From Pedobacter sp. KBS0701 (lineage in GTDB: Bacteria > Bacteroidota > Bacteroidia > Sphingobacteriales > Sphingobacteriaceae), in assembly GCF_005938645.2 (NCBI RefSeq), contig NZ_CP042171.1, forward strand, positions 5,704,001 through 5,768,000: a DNA stretch of 64,000 bases, written 5' to 3'. The notes under the pieces were generated by a model. The model searched no databases and had not been told where the DNA came from. It worked only from the letters and a program-made list of their open reading frames with translations. The position numbers and the translations under genes are program-made. Of this stretch, positions 8,637-18,180 are shown piece after piece. Each line of letters opens with the position of its first letter. The first letter of the stretch is position 1.

Positions 8637-10382
8637 CTATAAATCCGTCTTAATTTTCAATTCCTTCAATTGTTTCTCATCAATTGTACTCGGACTATCA
8701 ATCATTACATCTCTTCCAGAGTTGTTTTTAGGGAAAGCAATCACATCACGGATCGAATCTAAACCTGCGAAAATTGAGGTTAAACGATCGAAACCAAAAG
8801 CAATTCCGCCATGTGGAGGTGCGCCAAATTCGAAAGCATCCATTAAGAAACCAAATTGTTTTTGTGCTTCTTCTGCGCTAAAACCCAAATGTTTAAACAT
8901 TAAAGCCTGTAATTCCCTGTCGTGGATACGTATCGATCCGCCACCAACTTCAGTGCCATTGATGACCATATCATAAGCATTAGCCCTTACGTTTTTAGGA
9001 TCGGTGTCTAATAAGGCAATATCTTCCGGTTTTGGGGAAGTGAACGGATGGTGCATCGCGTGGTAGCGTGCTGTTTCTTCATCCCATTCTAAAAGTGGAA
9101 AATCCAATACCCAAAGGGCAGAGAATGTATTTTTATCGCGTAAGCCCAAACGGTTACCCATTTCTAAACGAAGTTCGTTTAACTGCTTACGTACTTTATC
9201 GGTAGAACCTGCTAAAATCAATAATAAATCGCCTTTTTCTGTTGAAAAGGCTTCGCTCCATTGTTTAAGGTCTTCTTCGTTAAAGAATTTATCTACTGAT
9301 GATTTAATGGTTCCGTCATCGTTATGACGGGCATAAATTAAACCAGTAGCACCAATCTGCGGACGTTTAATAAAATCGGTCAATTCATCCAGTTGCTTGC
9401 GTGTATAGCTTGCTGCTCCTTTAGCATTGATACCAACAACTAACTCAGCGTTATCAAATACAGGGAAACCTTTTCCTTTTACAAGATCGTTAAGTTCTAC
9501 AAACTGCATAGCAAAACGGGTATCCGGCTTATCTGAACCATATAAACGCATCGCATCTGCATATTGCATACGTGGAACCTCTGGTAAGTCATAATTACGT
9601 ACTTCTTTAAATAAAGTACGAATCAAACCTTCAAAAGTATTTAAGATATCTTCCTGCTCAATGAACGACATTTCGCAATCGATCTGCGTAAACTCCGGCT
9701 GACGATCGGCTCTTAAATCTTCATCCCTGAAACATTTTACAATCTGGAAATAACGGTCGAAACCCGAAACCATCAACAATTGTTTAAAGGTTTGCGGCGA
9801 TTGAGGTAAAGCATAAAACTCACCCTCATTCATGCGGCTAGGCACTACAAAATCTCTTGCGCCTTCTGGTGTTGATTTAATTAACACCGGCGTTTCAACC
9901 TCTATAAAATCTAAAGCATCCAGATAACGGCGAACCGATTGTGCCATTTTATGACGTAAAACCAGGTTATTGCGCACCGGGTTACGGCGTAAATCCAAAT
10001 AACGGTATTTCATACGCAACTCATCACCACCATCCGTTTCATCATCGATCATAAACGGTGGTAATTTTGCAGCATTTAAAATCTCTAATGCCGAAATTTT
10101 AATCTCCACGTCGCCGGTAGCCATTTTTGGGTTCTTGTTGCTTCTTTCTACGACGGTACCAACCGCTTTAATTACAAATTCACGGCCTAAAGTACGTGCA
10201 GTTTCGCAAAGCTCACGATTATCGTCCATGTTAAAAACCAACTGGGTAATACCATAACGATCGCGGATATCGATAAAAGTCATACCGCCTAAATCTCTTG
10301 ATTTTTGTACCCAACCACATAACGTAACACTTTCGCCTAAGTTATTTAGGTTTAATGCACCACAAGTTACTGTTCTTAACAT
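8637..10382 (-). CDS. aspS: Aspartate--tRNA ligase
   Basis: Class II aminoacyl-tRNA synthetase charging tRNA-Asp, 581 residues, the standard bacterial length. An N-terminal OB fold ([20 protein letters not shown]) binds the anticodon. Class II motif 2 is visible as [18 protein letters not shown] and motif 3 as GFDRL near the C terminus, with the bacterial GAD insertion domain between them. It lacks an obvious Asp/Asn discrimination marker that I can score by eye. Convergent with the envelope operon. Confidence 0.97.
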   Translation of the reverse strand: MLRTVTCGALNLNNLGESVTLCGWVQKSRDLGGMTFIDIRDRYGITQLVFNMDDNRELCETARTLGREFVIKAVGTVVERSNKNPKMATGDVEIKISALEILNAAKLPPFMIDDETDGGDELRMKYRYLDLRRNPVRNNLVLRHKMAQSVRRYLDALDFIEVETPVLIKSTPEGARDFVVPSRMNEGEFYALPQSPQTFKQLLMVSGFDRYFQIVKCFRDEDLRADRQPEFTQIDCEMSFIEQEDILNTFEGLIRTLFKEVRNYDLPEVPRMQYADAMRLYGSDKPDTRFAMQFVELNDLVKGKGFPVFDNAELVVGINAKGAASYTRKQLDELTDFIKRPQIGATGLIYARHNDDGTIKSSVDKFFNEEDLKQWSEAFSTEKGDLLLILAGSTDKVRKQLNELRLEMGNRLGLRDKNTFSALWVLDFPLLEWDEETARYHAMHHPFTSPKPEDIALLDTDPKNVRANAYDMVINGTEVGGGSIRIHDRELQALMFKHLGFSAEEAQKQFGFLMDAFEFGAPPHGGIAFGFDRLTSIFAGLDSIRDVIAFPKNNSGRDVMIDSPSTIDEKQLKELKIKTDL

Positions 10383-10514
10383 ATATATAATCTAAATTGA
10401 GCGGCAAAAATACCGATTTTGTTTTAAAGTTGATGCTATAGCTGAAGGTTTTTGGGCTGGATTTTTAGGATATTAAAAGTTTGCATTTTGAAAACTTTTA
10501 ATTGCATTTGATTA

Positions 10515-10844
10515 ATGAAAATTTTAGTGAAGAAAACCATATTGTATGATGTTAAAACTTATCCTTTGGCAGAAATACCATTATTGGTTTGGTTTCATGA
10601 ATTTAGCAAGATACACTTTGATAATTTTAATCAGCTAAAAAGTGTATATGGAAATGCAAGTATTGTAGCGAACAACCGGGTTGTTTTCAACATCAAAGGC
10701 AACGATTTTAGATTGGTTGTGTCTGTAAATTTTATACAGCAGGCCTATTATGTGATCTGGTTTGGAACACATAAGGGATGTGATAAAATCGATGTTGAAA
10801 CAATTGCCTTCGACACTAAAATTTTAACAGATAATGATCTGTAA
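10515..10844 (+). CDS. higB: HigB-family type II toxin (mRNA interferase)
   Basis: A 109-residue protein with the HigB signature region RVVFNIKGNDFRLVVSVNF followed by IWFGTHKGCDKID, where RelE-superfamily HigB toxins keep their active-site residues. The family cleaves mRNA at the ribosome and is neutralised by HigA, encoded downstream. Length is complete. The two genes are separated by 2 bases, an operon in the toxin-first order typical of HigBA. The toxin frame looks intact although the antitoxin is frameshifted. Confidence 0.88.
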   Translation: MKILVKKTILYDVKTYPLAEIPLLVWFHEFSKIHFDNFNQLKSVYGNASIVANNRVVFNIKGNDFRLVVSVNFIQQAYYVIWFGTHKGCDKIDVETIAFDTKILTDNDL

Positions 10845-10846
10845 CG

Positions 10847-11202
10847 ATGAACTGGAAAATATTAAAAAACGAAACCGATTATAATAAAGCATCAATGAGA
10901 TTGATGGAAATTTTTCATGCCACACCGAACACACCTGAAAGTGATGAGCTAGAATTATTACTTGTTCTGATAAAAGATTTTGATGAAAAAAATTATCAAC
11001 TACCAGAATTAGATGCCTTAGAAGTAATTAAATATAAAATGAAGGAAATGGGATAAAAGCTAAAGATTTAGAACCTATAATCGGAAGCAAGGGACATGTA
11101 TCTGCGGTATTATCAGGAAAGAGAGATATCACTTTGAAGATGGCTCAAAAACTTAAAGACTATTTTAGCATTCCCTCTGACGTATTTCTTCATTCTGCAT
11201 AG
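10847..11202 (+). pseudogene. higA: HigA antitoxin, frameshifted between its N-terminal part and its HTH
   Basis: The frame from ATG 10847 encodes 69 residues ending ...YKMKEMG and stops at TAA 11054-11056. The remainder of a HigA protein continues in a shifted frame from about 11056 to TAG 11200-11202 as KAKDLEPIIGSKGHVSAVLS and further HTH_3-like sequence. Adding one base between 11053 and 11058 joins the two halves perfectly, so this is a single-base deletion or, less likely, a programmed frameshift or sequencing error. The split removes the DNA-binding domain while leaving the N-terminal part that may contact the toxin. Confidence 0.85.
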
Positions 11203-11250
11203 ATACGTTTGGAGAAAATAACCTGGCAGACTTAAAATTGTACCCTAAAT

Positions 11251-11820
11251 TTATGCTTTTGATTTTAATCTGCTCAGTGTTTCCTGAGAAATATTCAGAT
11301 AAGAGGCAACCATTTTGTTCGGCATACGCATCACCACGCCTGGGTTTTGGGCGAGCAGCTGGCGATAACGTTCAGTGGCATCGAGCGTAATAAACGACAT
11401 CAGCCTATTGGTGTTGGTTACATACGCATATTCCAGGTAATGGCGGTAAAGTTTCTCCCACTGGGGGATAATTTGAAGCAGGTGATAAAAATCGTTTTGA
11501 GAAATGTAATATAGGTTCGTATCTTCTATGGCCTGCACAAATTCCTTTGAAGTTTCGTTGGTAATAAAACTAACCAAAGCAGTAGCAAACTGGTTTTCGA
11601 AAGCAAAATGCCTGGTAGCTTCGGTGCCACCTGCTGTTAGGAAAAAAATACGTAAGCAACCTGTGTCAACAAAGTAAATACGCTGACTTGTTTCGCCGGG
11701 GCTGATCAGGATTTCGTTTTTCTTTACCTGCATCATCTTAAAAAAAGATAATACTTTTCCTAACTCCTCATCGCTGATGATAATTTTGTCTCTGATATAA
11801 CTGGAAAGTTGTTCGTGCAT
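11251..11820 (-). CDS. Crp/Fnr-family transcription regulator
   Basis: A 189-residue cytoplasmic regulator. A cyclic-nucleotide-binding beta-roll (about 20-120, including NEILISPGETSQRIYFVDTG) is followed by a short C-terminal HTH ending PNKMVASYLNISQETLSRLK. No FNR-type cysteine cluster is visible, so it is not an oxygen sensor of that kind. ATG 11820 is chosen over the TTG at 11847 because the intervening sequence contains TACATTTG (11836-11843), a promoter -7 match. The DUF2798 gene lies 31 bases upstream on the same strand and may be cotranscribed or share regulation. Confidence 0.9.
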   Translation of the reverse strand: MHEQLSSYIRDKIIISDEELGKVLSFFKMMQVKKNEILISPGETSQRIYFVDTGCLRIFFLTAGGTEATRHFAFENQFATALVSFITNETSKEFVQAIEDTNLYYISQNDFYHLLQIIPQWEKLYRHYLEYAYVTNTNRLMSFITLDATERYRQLLAQNPGVVMRMPNKMVASYLNISQETLSRLKSKA

Positions 11821-11851
11821 TAAGTTAGTATTAACCAAATGTAACAATGTT

Positions 11852-12076
11852 TTAGGTTTTAGAAGTGATCTTTTCTGCCAGTTTCCGTGCGTTTGGAATA
11901 ATGATAAAGGCTGAGAAATAAGCTACAGGCAGCATCACGCTCCAGGCTTGTAAGAATTTGAGGAACCAACCTTCGCCAAAACCATAGTTACGCATTAAAC
12001 CCACAAAGGCCATGATTAATGTCATTGGGATAACCACGAAAAGTGTGTTGATGTGTTTGAAATGTTCTTTTTTCAT
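11852..12076 (-). CDS. DUF2798 family small membrane protein
   Basis: A 74-residue protein with two membrane segments (about residues 11-30 and 44-62), matching DUF2798: FVVIPMTLIMAFVGLMRNYG and VMLPVAYFSAFIIIPNARKL. Such proteins are found in many Bacteroidota and Proteobacteria beside regulators; the function is unknown. It lies immediately upstream of the Crp/Fnr gene in the same direction. Confidence 0.8.
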   Translation of the reverse strand: MKKEHFKHINTLFVVIPMTLIMAFVGLMRNYGFGEGWFLKFLQAWSVMLPVAYFSAFIIIPNARKLAEKITSKT

Positions 12077-12193
12077 TTTGAATTTTTAATACGCCAAAGT
12101 TGCGGGTATTAAAAAACTTAACCTTTGATGTAGGTCAAAAAATGAAGGAACCTTCAATTTAAGTAATATGACAAATTTTAATGTTATTATTTT

Positions 12194-12772
12194 TTACGAT
12201 TTTTTCTGGGGTAAGGAATCTATAACTGTAATTTTTTTAAACAGCATAAATGAAAATAATTTATTATCCCGCCCAGGGACTCTATAGACACCTTTAGCTT
12301 TTAAAATATATGCGGAAATTGCAGCCATATCCCAGCCATCTACTATATCAGCAGACCATTCTGCATTAAAGAGACTTTTAAAACCTCTTTTAATGCCATA
12401 AGATCTAACCAGTGTAATTTCTCTTTTTACATTTTCTTCGATGGAAGAATTGCCCCAAGCCCACAGCCATGTATTTGATGTTAACGAAACGGATCCAACT
12501 TCCTCATAGTCAATAATAATTTTTTGCATCCCCTTACTGCTAAATATGAGTTTGCCAGTTGATTGGTCGTAATCCCATCTTTCATACTTTCCAATTTTAT
12601 ATTTTTCTTGGCAATAGGTTTGCTGGTTTTTGAGATATTTGCATGAAATTTTTGAGAGTTGTTCGAATGAAACCGTATCTAACGGATTGATTTTTTTTGA
12701 AGTAGATCTATTATTACAATTCGCAAAAAACATTGTAAGTATTATGATATAAAAAACCAATTGCTTAAGCAT
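12194..12772 (-). CDS. Lipoprotein resembling the DUF6882 family
   Basis: A 192-residue protein with a signal peptide ending FANC (Cys19), hence a predicted lipoprotein. The centre contains NTWLWAWGNSSIEENV, a motif I associate with DUF6882-type proteins, although the domain name is only tentative. No catalytic motif is recognised. It lies 12 bases downstream of the NTF2-like gene on the same strand, so the two probably form an operon. Confidence 0.62.
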   Translation of the reverse strand: MLKQLVFYIIILTMFFANCNNRSTSKKINPLDTVSFEQLSKISCKYLKNQQTYCQEKYKIGKYERWDYDQSTGKLIFSSKGMQKIIIDYEEVGSVSLTSNTWLWAWGNSSIEENVKREITLVRSYGIKRGFKSLFNAEWSADIVDGWDMAAISAYILKAKGVYRVPGRDNKLFSFMLFKKITVIDSLPQKKS

Positions 12773-12784
12773 ACAAACTAAGAT

Positions 12785-13189
12785 TTAGTATTTCTCCTCC
12801 AGCACAATTTCAATGGCAATTACTTTCCATTCTCCTTTGATATTTTTCCAATGGTAAATTTCTTCCGTCTGTATGGTCTGTTTTTTAGAAAAAATAAGCA
12901 GCTTAGGTTTTAAAATAACCGATTTACGGGCAATTTTTTCGGTAAAAACGTCATCTTCTATAGATGATTTTATCCGGTAATGACTGGTATGGATTTCTTT
13001 AGCACTGTTGAAATACTTTTTTAAATCAATGGTAAAATCGCGTTTAGTTATGGTTGATTTTTCGAAAGGGGTAAAACTAAAAGCATCATCAAATATGGCC
13101 ATGTAAGCCATTAAATCTTTATTTTCTAAAGCCAGGTTTGCTTTTTGGTGTAGCTCGTTAATTGCTGAAAGGATTAAATCGGTTTCCAT
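12785..13189 (-). CDS. NTF2-like (SnoaL/DUF4440-type) protein
   Basis: A 134-residue soluble protein with the cone-fold pattern of the NTF2-like superfamily. An N-terminal helix pair (INELHQKANLALENKDLMAYMAIF) is followed by beta strands ending YHWKNIKGEWKVIAIEIVLE. No signal peptide. Members include small enzymes and ligand-binding proteins; nothing here fixes the substrate. First gene of a two-gene operon with the lipoprotein at 12194. Confidence 0.65.
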   Translation of the reverse strand: METDLILSAINELHQKANLALENKDLMAYMAIFDDAFSFTPFEKSTITKRDFTIDLKKYFNSAKEIHTSHYRIKSSIEDDVFTEKIARKSVILKPKLLIFSKKQTIQTEEIYHWKNIKGEWKVIAIEIVLEEKY

Positions 13190-13595
13190 GGCATGAAGTT
13201 AATGGTTTGTATCAGGGTTTTCAAATTTATGATGATTAGGGGGCTAATTTTCCACAAAAGGACAGGAATGCCCATTTCCTGGTAATTCATCATTTTTCAT
13301 TTAGAATGAAGGGCGGCATTTCATGGGTGCTGAAGTCCCGAGATTTGTTATCGTCCCGAATATAGCATAAACCGGTGCTTAAATCGGGAGCTGCTCATTT
13401 CCAAATCACTTGACATGCAAGTATATTTTTTCACGGAAATGAAATGCAGCTTATAATGCTCTGCCATTTAATAAATAAAGCGTTTTTATAGAGGTTAACT
13501 AAAAACTTAGAAGTCAAACTAAATTTCATCGTAACTTCATAAAAGTATGCCTTAGGTTTTGTACCTTGACACGTATTTATTTGTTGCCTAATCAC
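13190..13595. other. Gene-free interval before the plug-domain protein
   Basis: About 400 bases without a credible gene. An imperfect inverted repeat of GTCCCGAGATTT near 13337 and AAATCGGGAG near 13391 is visible. Near the right end TAGGTTTTG (13553-13561) is one base off the TAnnTTTG pattern and may be the promoter of the 13596 gene. Otherwise nothing recognised. Confidence 0.5.
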
Positions 13596-16286
13596 ATGAA
13601 ACTCAAAATTACTCTCGCAATCAGTTTTCTATTCCTGCTTATTGTTTTTGGTGCATTTAAAATGGATGATGATCCATTTAGTCAGCTCTTGCAAAAACTC
13701 GAAGATTACACCAGTAAATATCCTCAAGAAAAGGTCCATCTTCATTTAGATAAGCCTTATTATGCCATTGGAGATGATATTTGGTTCAAAGCCTATGTGG
13801 TGAATACCAAGATCTCGGCTCCTTCCGACATCAGCAAAATCCTGTATGTAGAGCTGATTAATGAAAAAGATTCGCTAAAAAAAATGGTTAAATTACCCAT
13901 TATGGGTGGAATTACCTGGGGTGATTTTAAGCTCACAGATTCGCTAGCTGAGGGTAATTATAGAATTAGGGCCTATACCAGTTACATGCGGAATTTTGGC
14001 GCCGAATTCTTTTACGATAAGACAATTAAGATCGGAAATAGCTGGGCTAACAAAGTTTTTACAAAAACCACTTATAACTTTACAAAAGAAAACAATGCCG
14101 ATAAGGTTACGGCCACAGTTCATTTCGAAGATAAAAATGGCGTAGCTTATAGCGAAAACGAAGTGAGTTATGATGTGCAGTTAGATTACCGCTCGGTGAG
14201 CAAAGGAAAAGTTAAAACCAGTTTAACGGGCGATGCGGTGATTAATTTTACTAATAGTCAGCCGTTTCAAAATAAATCTGGAAAAATTATTGCAACCATA
14301 ACGCTTGATAATAAACAAAAGGTGATCAAATCTATCCCGATTACTTCAACATCTAATGATGTAGATGTACAGTTTATGCCAGAAGGAGGGGCCCTTGTTG
14401 AAGAGCTGCCGCAAAAAGTGGCTATCAAAGCGGTTGGCTCTACCGGCCGTGGTGAGGATGTTCAGGGCAGCATTGTAGATGAAACGGGAAATGAAGTTAC
14501 TTCGTTTTCTACCAATTACCTGGGCATGGGAAATTTCGTGTTTAATAGTCAGGCAGGTCGATCTTACTCAGCAAAAGTTAAGTTTAAAGATGGATCTGAA
14601 AAGATAATTAAACTTCCGGTAGCCGCTAAAAGCGGATATGCACTCTCTGTAAATGCGCTAGATACTGGTAAAGTGGTCGTTAAAATTATGGCCAGTGCCG
14701 ATCTTGTAAATGGAGCTGAACTAAAAGTTGTGGCCCAGCACGGAGGCAATGTATATTATGGCTCTAAGGCTAAAATGGACAAACAGGTACTGGTAGCAAA
14801 TATTCCAAAAAAGAACCTTCCAGCCGGTATTGTTCAGTTTACATTGTTTTCGAGCACTAATCAACCTTTAGCAGAGCGTTTGGTTTTTATAAACAATAAG
14901 GCCGAACTAATTGATGTATCGCTTAATGCATCCGGAGTATCTGCCTCAAAAAGAGGAAAAGCAGCTTTTACTTTCAGTGCAAATAATGATAGCAAGCCTG
15001 TTTTAGGTAGTTTTTCGGTTGCGGTTACCAACGCAACAAAAGTTACCCCTGATGAAAACAATGAATCGAATATACTCACCTCACTGTTACTTACCTCTGA
15101 TCTGACCGGATATGTAGAGAATCCTAACCATTATTTTTTAAAAGATGATCTTCAAACACAAAAAGAACTCGATAACCTCATGCTTACCCAGGGCTGGAGA
15201 AGATTTCTTTGGAAAAATATTATCAATAATGTTGGTCCCAATATCACCTATAAGCCCGAACAGTCTATAAGCATTAGCGGAACGGTGATGAAGGGTAATA
15301 AACCTGTACCTGGTGGGAAAGTAATGCTGATGGCCACAAAAGGAACCATGTACATTTTGGATACGGTAACCAATGCCGAGGGAAAATTTGTTTTCGATAA
15401 TTTAAGTTTTGGCGACAGTACAAAATTTGTGGTTCAGGCAAGGACTAAAACAGAGCGCAAGTTTGTAGATATTAATCTTGATATTGTTCCCGGGCAGATT
15501 GTAACCAAGAATAAAAATGGAGCCGATATTGATATCAATGTGAATAATACTTTGATGAAGTATATTAAAGAAAGTGATAATTATTTTAATGAGATGACCC
15601 GCTTAGGCTTGCTGGAGCGGACCATTAAACTCGACGAGGTCACGATTACTGAAAAGAAAAATCCAGCGAAAAATTCATCCAACTTAAACGGTGCGGGTAG
15701 GGCCGATTTTATTATGACGGCCGATCAGTTATCCACCTGTGTTACCTTATCTCAATGTTTGCAGGGCCGTTTACCAGGTGTAATTTTTAGAAACAATGTA
15801 CCATACCTGATGCGCAGTCAAGATACGCCGATGCGTATTATCGTTGATGGGATGCAAATGGAGGCCGATTTTCTGGATAACGTTACGCCTAATGATGTAG
15901 AATCTATTGAGTTGCTAAAAAGTATTGGTAATACTGCTATTTATGGTTCGCAAGGCGGTGGAGGTATAATTATTATTACCACTAAACGCGGCGACGGAGG
16001 TAGAAGTACAGAAAGATATGCGCCTGGAATTGTAACATTTAACCCTAAAGGATTTACTATTTCAAGAGAATTTTATTCGCCAAAATATGATGCAGCTAGC
16101 TCAGGCAACAGGTCTGATTTAAGAACAACCATTTATTGGAATCCACAGGTTGTTACAGATAAGGACGGAAAAGCACAATTCGAATTTTATAATGCAGATG
16201 AGCCAGGAACCTACCGCGTAGTATTAGAAGGAATAGACGCTGCAGGGCATTTGGCAAGAAAAGTTTACACTTATGATGTTAAATAG
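13596..16286 (+). CDS. Large exported protein with MG2-like domains and a TonB-receptor plug domain but no barrel
   Basis: An 896-residue secreted protein (signal peptide MKLKITLAISFLFLLIVFGA). ATG 13596 is preferred to the in-frame TTG 13566. The N-terminal third (about 35-150) resembles the macroglobulin MG2 domain (KVHLHLDKPYYAIGDDIWFK, EGNYRIRAYTSYM). A carboxypeptidase-regulatory-like beta-sandwich lies around 560-640. A TonB plug-like domain sits at about 700-800 (MRIIVDGMQMEAD, SIELLKSIGNTAIYGSQGGG). The end is macroglobulin-like again (DKDGKAQFEFYNADEPGTY). The beta-barrel expected after a plug is absent. Role unknown; it could be a periplasmic or surface partner of a transporter. Confidence 0.82.
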   Translation: MKLKITLAISFLFLLIVFGAFKMDDDPFSQLLQKLEDYTSKYPQEKVHLHLDKPYYAIGDDIWFKAYVVNTKISAPSDISKILYVELINEKDSLKKMVKLPIMGGITWGDFKLTDSLAEGNYRIRAYTSYMRNFGAEFFYDKTIKIGNSWANKVFTKTTYNFTKENNADKVTATVHFEDKNGVAYSENEVSYDVQLDYRSVSKGKVKTSLTGDAVINFTNSQPFQNKSGKIIATITLDNKQKVIKSIPITSTSNDVDVQFMPEGGALVEELPQKVAIKAVGSTGRGEDVQGSIVDETGNEVTSFSTNYLGMGNFVFNSQAGRSYSAKVKFKDGSEKIIKLPVAAKSGYALSVNALDTGKVVVKIMASADLVNGAELKVVAQHGGNVYYGSKAKMDKQVLVANIPKKNLPAGIVQFTLFSSTNQPLAERLVFINNKAELIDVSLNASGVSASKRGKAAFTFSANNDSKPVLGSFSVAVTNATKVTPDENNESNILTSLLLTSDLTGYVENPNHYFLKDDLQTQKELDNLMLTQGWRRFLWKNIINNVGPNITYKPEQSISISGTVMKGNKPVPGGKVMLMATKGTMYILDTVTNAEGKFVFDNLSFGDSTKFVVQARTKTERKFVDINLDIVPGQIVTKNKNGADIDINVNNTLMKYIKESDNYFNEMTRLGLLERTIKLDEVTITEKKNPAKNSSNLNGAGRADFIMTADQLSTCVTLSQCLQGRLPGVIFRNNVPYLMRSQDTPMRIIVDGMQMEADFLDNVTPNDVESIELLKSIGNTAIYGSQGGGGIIIITTKRGDGGRSTERYAPGIVTFNPKGFTISREFYSPKYDAASSGNRSDLRTTIYWNPQVVTDKDGKAQFEFYNADEPGTYRVVLEGIDAAGHLARKVYTYDVK

Positions 16287-16339
16287 AGAAAAATAGATAA
16301 ATTTGAATTAGTATGCATGCATAGTTTATGCTGCGGTAT

Positions 16340-16400
16340 ATTTATCTTGATACTCGATACTTAAACCTTGATACTGAATATTCAAATCTTGATACTATTT
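16340..16400. repeat. CTTGATACT direct repeats at a 21-bp period, upstream of the enoyl-CoA hydratase
   Basis: CTTGATACT occurs at 16346, 16367 and 16388, exactly 21 bases apart, with a partial copy (CGATACT) between the first two. The array ends 10 bases before the ATG at 16406. Low-complexity words of this type recur upstream of other genes in the window. Confidence 0.65.
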
Positions 16401-16405
16401 AAAAT

Positions 16406-17167
16406 ATGAATACAATAAAAGTAAGTGTTAAAGATCGCCTGGCAATTATCACATTAGACAGAGGAAAGTCGAACGCTTTAAACCGCGAACTGATTACCGA
16501 ACTGGATGATATGCTTAAAAATATTGCCGCTGATGATAACATTGGCGGTGTAATTTTAACCGGTACAGCACCTTTCTTTTCTGCAGGATTGGATTTGGTA
16601 GAACTTTATAATTATAACGAACAAGAAGCAAAGTCATTCTGGGAGTTGTTTTTAGGTTTTACGGCAAATATGGTTTCTTTTAAAAAGCCAATGATAGCCG
16701 CAATTAGCGGGCATAGTCCGGCCGGTGGTTGTGTGATGGCCTTAGCTTGTGATTACCGGGTAATGGCAGAAGGACAATACATTATTGGATTAAATGAGGT
16801 TCCGGTAGGTATTATCGTACCCAATAGTATTTTTCAGTTGTATGCCTTTTGGATCGGCAAAGCCGAAGCCACCCGTAGTTTGCTTTCCGGTAAGTTGTAT
16901 AACCCCGAAGAAGCTTTAAACGTCGGTTTGGTTGATGAACTGGTGAAAAATGAAAGTTTGTTAACGGCTGCAGAGCGTAAGATTAAGAAATATATGGAAC
17001 TCGAAAGCAATACCTGGTCACAAAGTAAAGTGAGTATCCGCGAAGAACTCATTGCTGCGGTATCTGCTGATCAATCTGCTACGCTAGAAAAAATGTTGGC
17101 ACAATGGTGGTCACCTGCAACGCGCCATATTTTAAAAACAATTTTAGCTAACCTGCAGAGAAAGTAA
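16406..17167 (+). CDS. Enoyl-CoA hydratase/isomerase family protein
   Basis: A 253-residue crotonase-fold enzyme with the first oxyanion region FFSAGLDLVEL (about 57-67) and the second GHSPAGGCVMALACDYRVMA (about 98-117). The usual hydratase glutamates are not obvious: the second region reads LNEVPVGIIVPNSIFQLYAF, more like delta3-delta2-enoyl-CoA isomerases. That fits the next gene, a dienoyl-CoA-reductase-like SDR, since both are auxiliary enzymes for unsaturated fatty-acid oxidation. Substrate assignment is inference. Confidence 0.87.
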   Translation: MNTIKVSVKDRLAIITLDRGKSNALNRELITELDDMLKNIAADDNIGGVILTGTAPFFSAGLDLVELYNYNEQEAKSFWELFLGFTANMVSFKKPMIAAISGHSPAGGCVMALACDYRVMAEGQYIIGLNEVPVGIIVPNSIFQLYAFWIGKAEATRSLLSGKLYNPEEALNVGLVDELVKNESLLTAAERKIKKYMELESNTWSQSKVSIREELIAAVSADQSATLEKMLAQWWSPATRHILKTILANLQRK

Positions 17168-17304
17168 TCAGTTTGCAGTTGTCGGTTTCCAGTTAGCAAT
17201 TTACGAACTTCTACAGTTAGCCAATCACAACAATTAACCGATCAACCATTCCCAGCAATTTAGCAATAAAACAATCTAAATAATTAACCAGTTAACCAAA
17301 TATT
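17168..17304. repeat. Word-repeat leader before the SDR gene
   Basis: A 137-base interval built from reiterated words (CAGTTTGCAGTT, TCCAGTTAGCAA, ACAGTTAGCCAATCA, AATTAACC, CAACCATTCCCAGCAA). No frame or strong hairpin is evident. It ends directly at the ATG at 17305 and has the style of the other low-complexity leaders here. Confidence 0.5.
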
Positions 17305-18180
17305 ATGTTCAATTATAATGCACCCATGCTCAGAGAAGACGCTTTAAAAGGAAAAACCATTGTAATTACAGGTGGCGGAACGGGGCTTGGGAAAGCGATG
17401 GGCGTTTATTTTTTGAAGTTAGGCGCTAATTTAGTGATCACCAGTCGTAAGCAGGATGTATTACAAAAAACTGCCGATGAAATGGAAGAAAAAACCGGCG
17501 GCAAAGTATTGGCTGTAGCTTGCGATGTGCGGGACATTGAACAGGTGGAAAATGTATTGGCCAAAACTTTAGAAAGATTTGGCTCGGTTGATGTATTATT
17601 GAACAACGCTGCGGGTAATTTTATATCGCCAACAGAACGGTTATCAGCCAATGCCTTTTCATCCATTATCGATATCGTTTTAAAAGGAACTATTAATTGT
17701 ACACTTACCTTTGGCAAACATTGGATTAAGGAAAAACAAGCAGCAACAGTTTTGAATATCATTACCACTTACGCTTTTACAGGCTCTGCTTATGTTGTGC
17801 CATCGGCCTGTGCAAAAGGTGGTGTGTTAGCACTAACAAGATCTTTGGCAGTAGAGTGGGGTAAATATGGTATCCGTACCAATGCGATCGCTCCTGGCCC
17901 ATTTCCAACTAAAGGTGCATGGGAGCGTTTATTACCTGGCGATTTAGCCAAAAAATTTGACTTTAAAAACCGGGTGCCGCTAAAAAGAGTGGGCGATCAC
18001 CAGGAACTTGCCAATTTAGCTGCATTTCTGGTAAGCGATTTTTCAGGCTACATTAATGGAGAAGTAATTACTATTGATGGAGGCGAATGGTTACAGGGTG
18101 CAGGCCAAATGAATGGCTTAGAGGCAATCCCGAACGAAATGTGGGATATGCTTGAGCAAATGACGCGAAGCGCGAAGTAA
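17305..18180 (+). CDS. SDR-family oxidoreductase, 2,4-dienoyl-CoA reductase type
   Basis: A 291-residue short-chain dehydrogenase/reductase. The N-terminal cofactor motif TGGGTGLGKAMG (about 21-32) and NNAAGNF are present. The usual YxxxK is replaced by a SACAKGG segment followed by LALTRSLAVEWGKYGIRTN and IAPGPFPT, the pattern of 2,4-dienoyl-CoA reductases. It would use NADPH to reduce dienoyl-CoA intermediates in unsaturated fatty-acid breakdown, consistent with the crotonase-fold gene immediately upstream. Confidence 0.88.
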   Translation: MFNYNAPMLREDALKGKTIVITGGGTGLGKAMGVYFLKLGANLVITSRKQDVLQKTADEMEEKTGGKVLAVACDVRDIEQVENVLAKTLERFGSVDVLLNNAAGNFISPTERLSANAFSSIIDIVLKGTINCTLTFGKHWIKEKQAATVLNIITTYAFTGSAYVVPSACAKGGVLALTRSLAVEWGKYGIRTNAIAPGPFPTKGAWERLLPGDLAKKFDFKNRVPLKRVGDHQELANLAAFLVSDFSGYINGEVITIDGGEWLQGAGQMNGLEAIPNEMWDMLEQMTRSAK

